Positions 60,804 to 64,000 of a stretch of DNA of 64,000 bases are shown piece by piece. A model generated the notes under the pieces. It worked only from the letters and a program-made list of their open reading frames with translations, made no database searches and was not told the DNA's origin. The position numbers and the translations under genes are program-made. Source of the DNA: Anaerohalosphaeraceae bacterium (GTDB lineage: Bacteria; Planctomycetota; Phycisphaerae; Sedimentisphaerales; Anaerohalosphaeraceae); the NCBI GenBank assembly GCA_035378985.1, contig DAOSUR010000001.1, forward strand, positions 186,001 to 250,000, given 5' to 3'. Position 1 is the stretch's first letter; each line of letters opens with the position of its first letter.

Positions 60804-62181
60804 GGGTTACGTCTCCTGCTTTGCCGGACCGCATTTCTTCCACCCGGCTCGTAAACTGCAGCCTTTGGGCAAGTTCCGTCAAAATGACATCGCCGACATC
60901 AACCTCTTCCAGCCGGCGAATAACTTGTCCGGTCCGCATGTTGATTGTAATGGTATAACCGCGGCGGAGGACAGCCCGCGGGTCCATCGCCGTCAGTTTA
61001 TTCTCCGCCGCCGACAATTGCAACCGCTTTTGCTCGAGCACTTTAGACAGCCCCTGACGTGCCGCCGCCTGCATCCGCTCCAGACGAAGACGCTGGCCGG
61101 CAATCAGCCGCACCGGTTCCAGACGCCGCACGATGTCTTTGGCCTGCTCCAGCCGTCGCCGCAGGCGATCAAACCGCTCCCGCATCACCCCGGCCAGATG
61201 AAGCGCAGCCATATCTACACGCTGCCAGGCCCGTTCAACCATTCCCTGCGGTTCCCGGAAGACCCAGCTGGCCAGAATCGTCCGCAGCTGCTCCCAGGCC
61301 GTCCGATACGCCGAATGCATCGAATGCACCAGCCGACGCTGAACCATCCCCAGCTGTTTAAGGACTTCGTGCTGGTCCGGTACAGCAAGCATTCCTGCTT
61401 TGGTTGGTGTCGAAGCCCGGGCGTCTGCCGCCAGGTCGGCAATCGTTGTATCAATCTCATGACCGACTGCACTGATAATCGGGATTTTCGAGCGGAAAAT
61501 CGCCCGGGCCAAAACCTCTTCATTAAAGGCCCACAAATCCTCCATCGAACCACCACCGCGTCCGACAATCAGCAAATCCAGCTGCAGCTGCTTGTTATTG
61601 CGATTTATCCAATCCAGTTTCCGGGCAATTTCCTCCGCCGCCCCTTCTCCCTGAACCGGCACATCAAACAAAAACAGCCTTACAATCGGCCAGCGATGCC
61701 AAATACTGTCAGCTATGTCATGAACAGCCGCCCCGCTTTTGCTGGTGACAATTCCTATCCGTTGCGGAAATTGGGGAATCGGCTTTTTGTACCGCTCCTC
61801 AAAAAGACCTTCTGCCTTGAGTTTTTCGTACATCTGCTGAAAAGCAATCTGCAGGGCCCCAATCCCAGCCGGCTGCAAGTCTTCGGCGTAAAATTGAAAT
61901 TTGCCTTGTGTAGAATAGACCTCGACATGACCGGTCGCCAATATCTCCATTCCATTTTCCGGCTGAAATTTCAATTTCTGGTACTGTCTGGCCCACAAAA
62001 CACAGGAAATTTGAGATTCTGTATCTTTTAATATAAAATAACAGTGCCCGCTTTGGTGCCGTTTCCAGTCGCTTATTTCCCCTCTGAGGATAAAACGCGA
62101 AGGCAAATGCCTGCGGATGGCTTCATTGACCATCGCATTCACCTGAGAAACGGACAAAATGAGTAATTTATCTCGGGCCAT
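60769..62181 (-). CDS. xseA: Exodeoxyribonuclease VII large subunit
   Basis: 470 residues from ATG 62181 (MARDKLLILSV); a second ATG two codons upstream is possible. N-terminal OB-fold (about 10-105, RFILRGEISDWKRHQSGHCYF), then the catalytic domain with RIGIVTSKSGAAVHDI, VGRGGGSMEDLWAFNEE and ISAVGHEIDTTIADLAADARASTPTKA, followed by long coiled-coil helices. Normal length for the family. Transcribed from a likely promoter at 62208-62235, and divergent from the flagellar operon. Confidence 0.97.
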   Translation of the reverse strand: MARDKLLILSVSQVNAMVNEAIRRHLPSRFILRGEISDWKRHQSGHCYFILKDTESQISCVLWARQYQKLKFQPENGMEILATGHVEVYSTQGKFQFYAEDLQPAGIGALQIAFQQMYEKLKAEGLFEERYKKPIPQFPQRIGIVTSKSGAAVHDIADSIWHRWPIVRLFLFDVPVQGEGAAEEIARKLDWINRNNKQLQLDLLIVGRGGGSMEDLWAFNEEVLARAIFRSKIPIISAVGHEIDTTIADLAADARASTPTKAGMLAVPDQHEVLKQLGMVQRRLVHSMHSAYRTAWEQLRTILASWVFREPQGMVERAWQRVDMAALHLAGVMRERFDRLRRRLEQAKDIVRRLEPVRLIAGQRLRLERMQAAARQGLSKVLEQKRLQLSAAENKLTAMDPRAVLRRGYTITINMRTGQVIRRLEEVDVGDVILTELAQRLQFTSRVEEMRSGKAGDVTHGQKDNRRESK

Positions 62182-62207
62182 AATCAATATTATTGTTGTT
62201 ATTGTTT

Positions 62208-62235
62208 ATTATATGCGATGTCGAATTTTGAACAA
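62208..62235 (-). promoter_or_regulatory. Sigma-70-type promoter for xseA-xseB
   Basis: On the minus strand TTGTTC (62235-62230) and a perfect TATAAT (62213-62208) are 16 bases apart, 27 bases upstream of the xseA ATG. This would give a leader of about 20 bases. Confidence 0.6.
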
Positions 62236-62580
62236 TCTCTATATCTGAAGTCAGACTATTTGTGCACCATGAATGTTAAAATAGGAAAAATCTGAAGTCT
62301 TTTGCAAATTATTTTAGAGAATTTCCCTTTTTTCTATCAATGGCCCCCTCATCAGAAACGACTTATCTACAGAAGGTCCACGCCTACCAAGCGCATGTGC
62401 CAAACCTTCACAAGGCCGAAACAATCGTCACGATTGTTTCGGTTTTTTATTTCTCTTTTCTTCATTTGTTCAAAATCCAAACGAACTTTTCCGTTCCTTC
62501 CCCCAACCCTCTGTTCTAAAAACCCGGCTTTTTAGGCCAAAAACTCGACTATTCCATCAAAAAACGCGTCTGTCGATTTG
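62236..62580. other. Intergenic region between xseA and flgB
   Basis: No convincing gene. The 10-base direct repeat ATCTGAAGTC occurs at 62243-62252 and 62290-62299. A strong plus-strand terminator lies at 62416-62448 although no plus-strand coding region precedes it. An open frame from ATG 62340 (59 codons) spans the terminator but has no ribosome binding site. Confidence 0.5.
62416..62448 (+). terminator. Strong rho-independent terminator without an upstream gene
   Basis: CCGAAACAATCG pairs perfectly with CGATTGTTTCGG (12 bp) around the three-base loop TCA, followed directly by six T on the plus strand. It lies 191 bases upstream of flgB and about 130 bases upstream of the flgB promoter. 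Confidence 0.9.
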
Positions 62581-62597
62581 CTGGCACATTCCTTGCA
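62581..62597 (+). promoter_or_regulatory. Sigma-54 (RpoN) promoter for the flagellar operon
   Basis: CTGGCAC, five bases, then TTGCA: the -24 element TGGCAC (62582-62587) and the -12 element TTGCA (62593-62597) have the exact spacing of the sigma-54 consensus. Transcription would start near 62609, about 30 bases before flgB. An activator of the NtrC/FleQ class is therefore expected. Confidence 0.8.
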
Positions 62598-62639
62598 CAT
62601 CCTCCACTCGACTGATAGTGCCTTTATGGAGAATCTTCA

Positions 62640-63002
62640 ATGATTCAGGACAATACCATACTGAACCTTCTGGAAGCAGGGATGCGGGCGGAAGGCATTC
62701 GCCAGCAGGCCATTGCTCACAATATCGCCAACATCAATACTCCCGGTTTTCGCCGTTCCGACATCAAGTTTGAAGAGATCCTCCAGGAAGCCCTGAAAAA
62801 AAATGAATCCATCGACCCCGATTCGCTGAAACCGGAGATTTATCAGCCGCAGAATACCCCTCTGAATGAGTTCGATAACGATGTGTCTTTGGACAGTGAA
62901 GTCGGAGAAATGGTCAAAAATACCATTAAGCACAGGACTTATATGCTGATTTTGAAGAAAAAATACCAGCAGATGGATGCCGCCATAAAAGTATCCGGAT
63001 GA
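62640..63002 (+). CDS. flgB: Flagellar basal-body rod protein FlgB
   Basis: 120 residues with TATGGAG upstream. Proximal rod protein of the flagellar basal body, exported by the flagellar type III system. Typical N-terminal motif AIAHNIANINTPGFRRSDIKFE and C-terminal YMLILKKKYQQMDAAIK, the two helices that form the rod coiled coil. First gene of the operon behind the sigma-54 promoter and 17 bases before flgC. Confidence 0.95.
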   Translation: MIQDNTILNLLEAGMRAEGIRQQAIAHNIANINTPGFRRSDIKFEEILQEALKKNESIDPDSLKPEIYQPQNTPLNEFDNDVSLDSEVGEMVKNTIKHRTYMLILKKKYQQMDAAIKVSG

Positions 63003-63019
63003 TTCGAAAGGATTGAGAA

Positions 63020-63433
63020 ATGAAAGTGGAGCACCCCAACCTGTTCAATCCAATCGACATCGCCACATCGGGGCTGCGGGCTTACAATAAGCAGATGGAG
63101 GTCATCGGCTCCAACCTGGCGAATATTCAAACCACGGACGCTGGCAACGGCCAGCCTTACCGCCGGCTGGTTGCAGAATTCAAAACAAAAGAAGAAGACA
63201 GTCTGGCTGGTGTTGAACTGAGTGATATTGTCCAGGACCAAAGTGCCTTTCAGCGGGTCCTGATGCCCGGCCATCCGCAGGCAGACAAAGACGGCTATGT
63301 GTTGATGCCCAATATCAACTGGCCTACGGAAATGGTGAATCTGAACCTGGCCAGCCGGGCCTATCAGGCCAACGCTGCCGTTCTCCGGCGCTACCAGAGA
63401 ATGGTCGAATCGAGTCTGGAACTGTTACGATAA
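63020..63433 (+). CDS. flgC: Flagellar basal-body rod protein FlgC
   Basis: 137 residues. Rod protein with the N-terminal IATSGLRAYNKQMEVIGSNLANIQTT motif of the rod/hook/hook-filament-junction family and the C-terminal VNLNLASRAYQANAAVLRRYQRM helix. The central part has the FlgC-type QPYRRLVAEF and MPNINWPTEMV segments. Order flgB-flgC-fliE-fliF is the common bacterial arrangement. Confidence 0.96.
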   Translation: MKVEHPNLFNPIDIATSGLRAYNKQMEVIGSNLANIQTTDAGNGQPYRRLVAEFKTKEEDSLAGVELSDIVQDQSAFQRVLMPGHPQADKDGYVLMPNINWPTEMVNLNLASRAYQANAAVLRRYQRMVESSLELLR

Positions 63434-63446
63434 GAAAGGGATGCGC

Positions 63447-63755
63447 ATGAGTGTGCAATTCAACCCAAAAATCCATTATCCCAACACGACGGCTCCCGCC
63501 GTATCGAATCTCCCATCCGTTCAGCAGGAGAAAACACCGTCTTTCACAGACAAGATTCTTGAGTCGCTGAACAAGGTCAACGACCAGCAGAACCAGGCCA
63601 ATCTGTCCATTCTTGACCTGATGACCGGTAAACAGCAGGACATCAACACCGTTGTAGCGGAGGTCGCCAAGGCGGATATGAGTTTCAAACTCCTGGTCGG
63701 AGTACGCAACAAACTGGTCGAAGCCTACAAAGAAACCATGCGGATGCAAATTTAG
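63447..63755 (+). CDS. fliE: Flagellar hook-basal body protein FliE
   Basis: 102 residues from ATG 63447 (MSVQFNPKI), six bases after AAAGGG; ATG 63441 is adjacent to the binding site and less likely. FliE joins the MS ring to the rod. The family core is seen in FTDKILESLNKVNDQQNQAN, the DINTVVAEVAKADMSFKLLVGVRNKLVEAY segment and the terminal ETMRMQI. Tight spacing to flgC. Confidence 0.94.
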   Translation: MSVQFNPKIHYPNTTAPAVSNLPSVQQEKTPSFTDKILESLNKVNDQQNQANLSILDLMTGKQQDINTVVAEVAKADMSFKLLVGVRNKLVEAYKETMRMQI

Positions 63756-63793
63756 TTCTTTCCGGGGAAGACCTTCAGGGATAACGGAGCGGT

Positions 63794-64000
63794 ATGGGGT
63801 TCTTGGATAAAATCAATGCAGTCTGGCAAAAAGTCGGCTTGGTCCAGCGCGCCCTTCTGGCTGCCCTGGTCCTGACGTGCATTCTGACGGCCGTTCTGCT
63901 GACCCGCTGGGCCACTCGGCCCGAAATGCGGCTGCTGTTCGGCAATCTCTCTCTGGAACAGGCCTCCAAAATCGCCGACAAAATCAGCGAACAGAACATT
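63794..64000 (+). CDS. fliF: Flagellar MS-ring protein FliF (5' end only)
   Basis: Starts at ATG 63794 with GGAG upstream and is cut by the right edge after 69 codons. MGFLDKINAVWQKVGLVQRA is followed by a transmembrane helix (ALLAALVLTCILTAVLLTRW) and then MRLLFGNLSLEQASKIADKI, which matches the beginning of the ring-building domain of FliF. Position after fliE supports the call. Confidence 0.92.
   Translation, partial: MGFLDKINAVWQKVGLVQRALLAALVLTCILTAVLLTRWATRPEMRLLFGNLSLEQASKIADKISEQNI

Noticed and set aside
62340..62519. Small ORF of 59 codons between xseA and flgB
   Set aside because: No ribosome binding site, and the frame runs straight through a perfect rho-independent terminator.
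1..64000. CRISPR array, prophage, integrase or insertion sequence
   Set aside because: I see no regularly spaced repeats, transposase or phage genes. The only long repeat is the coding duplication at 14351-15045 and 16102-16796.

Overview
The window looks like a chromosomal segment of a planctomycete, most likely from the class Phycisphaerae (Sedimentisphaerales-like). This is inferred from the combination of many secreted LamG/Ig proteins with short dockerin-like tails, PEP-CTERM proteins, prepilin-like proteins of the H-X9-DG type, paired ECF sigma and FecR-like genes, two clpP genes beside tig, and a sigma-54-type flagellar promoter. No rRNA is present to confirm it.

Layout. 1-7167 (minus strand) is a housekeeping run: tig, two clpP genes, a coiled-coil lipoprotein, an orphan DNA methyltransferase, lnt and a HEAT-repeat lipoprotein that runs off the left edge. 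7408-7479 is tRNA-Gly and 7561-7971 a YjbQ-family protein. 8165-12945 (plus strand) holds two tandem TonB-dependent receptors. A NYN-domain protein follows at 12962-13798. 13901-14192 contains a promoter, a row of hairpins and a terminator that together look like an unassigned non-coding RNA gene.

14314-38253 (minus strand) is a large extracellular glycan locus. A LamG protein and a GH105-GH16-GH2 operon precede an ECF sigma/FecR pair, which in turn heads a run of LamG proteins, a PEP-CTERM protein, a prepilin-like protein and a BNR beta-propeller protein. 46591-58694 (minus strand) is a second, smaller locus with the same plan: ECF sigma, FecR, PEP-CTERM protein, LamG/dockerin-like protein, prepilin-like protein, a GH5-like enzyme and a frameshifted GH2. 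Both FecR proteins end in a region resembling the NPCBM carbohydrate-binding module. This suggests that glycan binding outside the inner membrane controls the sigma factor.

Between the two loci, 38563-46594 (plus strand) encodes a HTH-EIIA regulator translationally coupled to a six-gene membrane complex related to hydrogenase-4 and complex I. Its large subunit has no CxxC pair, so it is probably not a hydrogenase.

58788-62181 (minus strand) holds a HAD phosphatase-Sua5 fusion, tRNA-Leu, xseB and xseA. 62581-64000 (plus strand) is the start of a flagellar operon (flgB, flgC, fliE, fliF) behind a near-consensus sigma-54 promoter.

Two apparent reading-frame problems, at the lnt/HEAT junction and inside the 46591-49115 GH2, both sit in homopolymer runs. 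They may be sequencing errors rather than biology.
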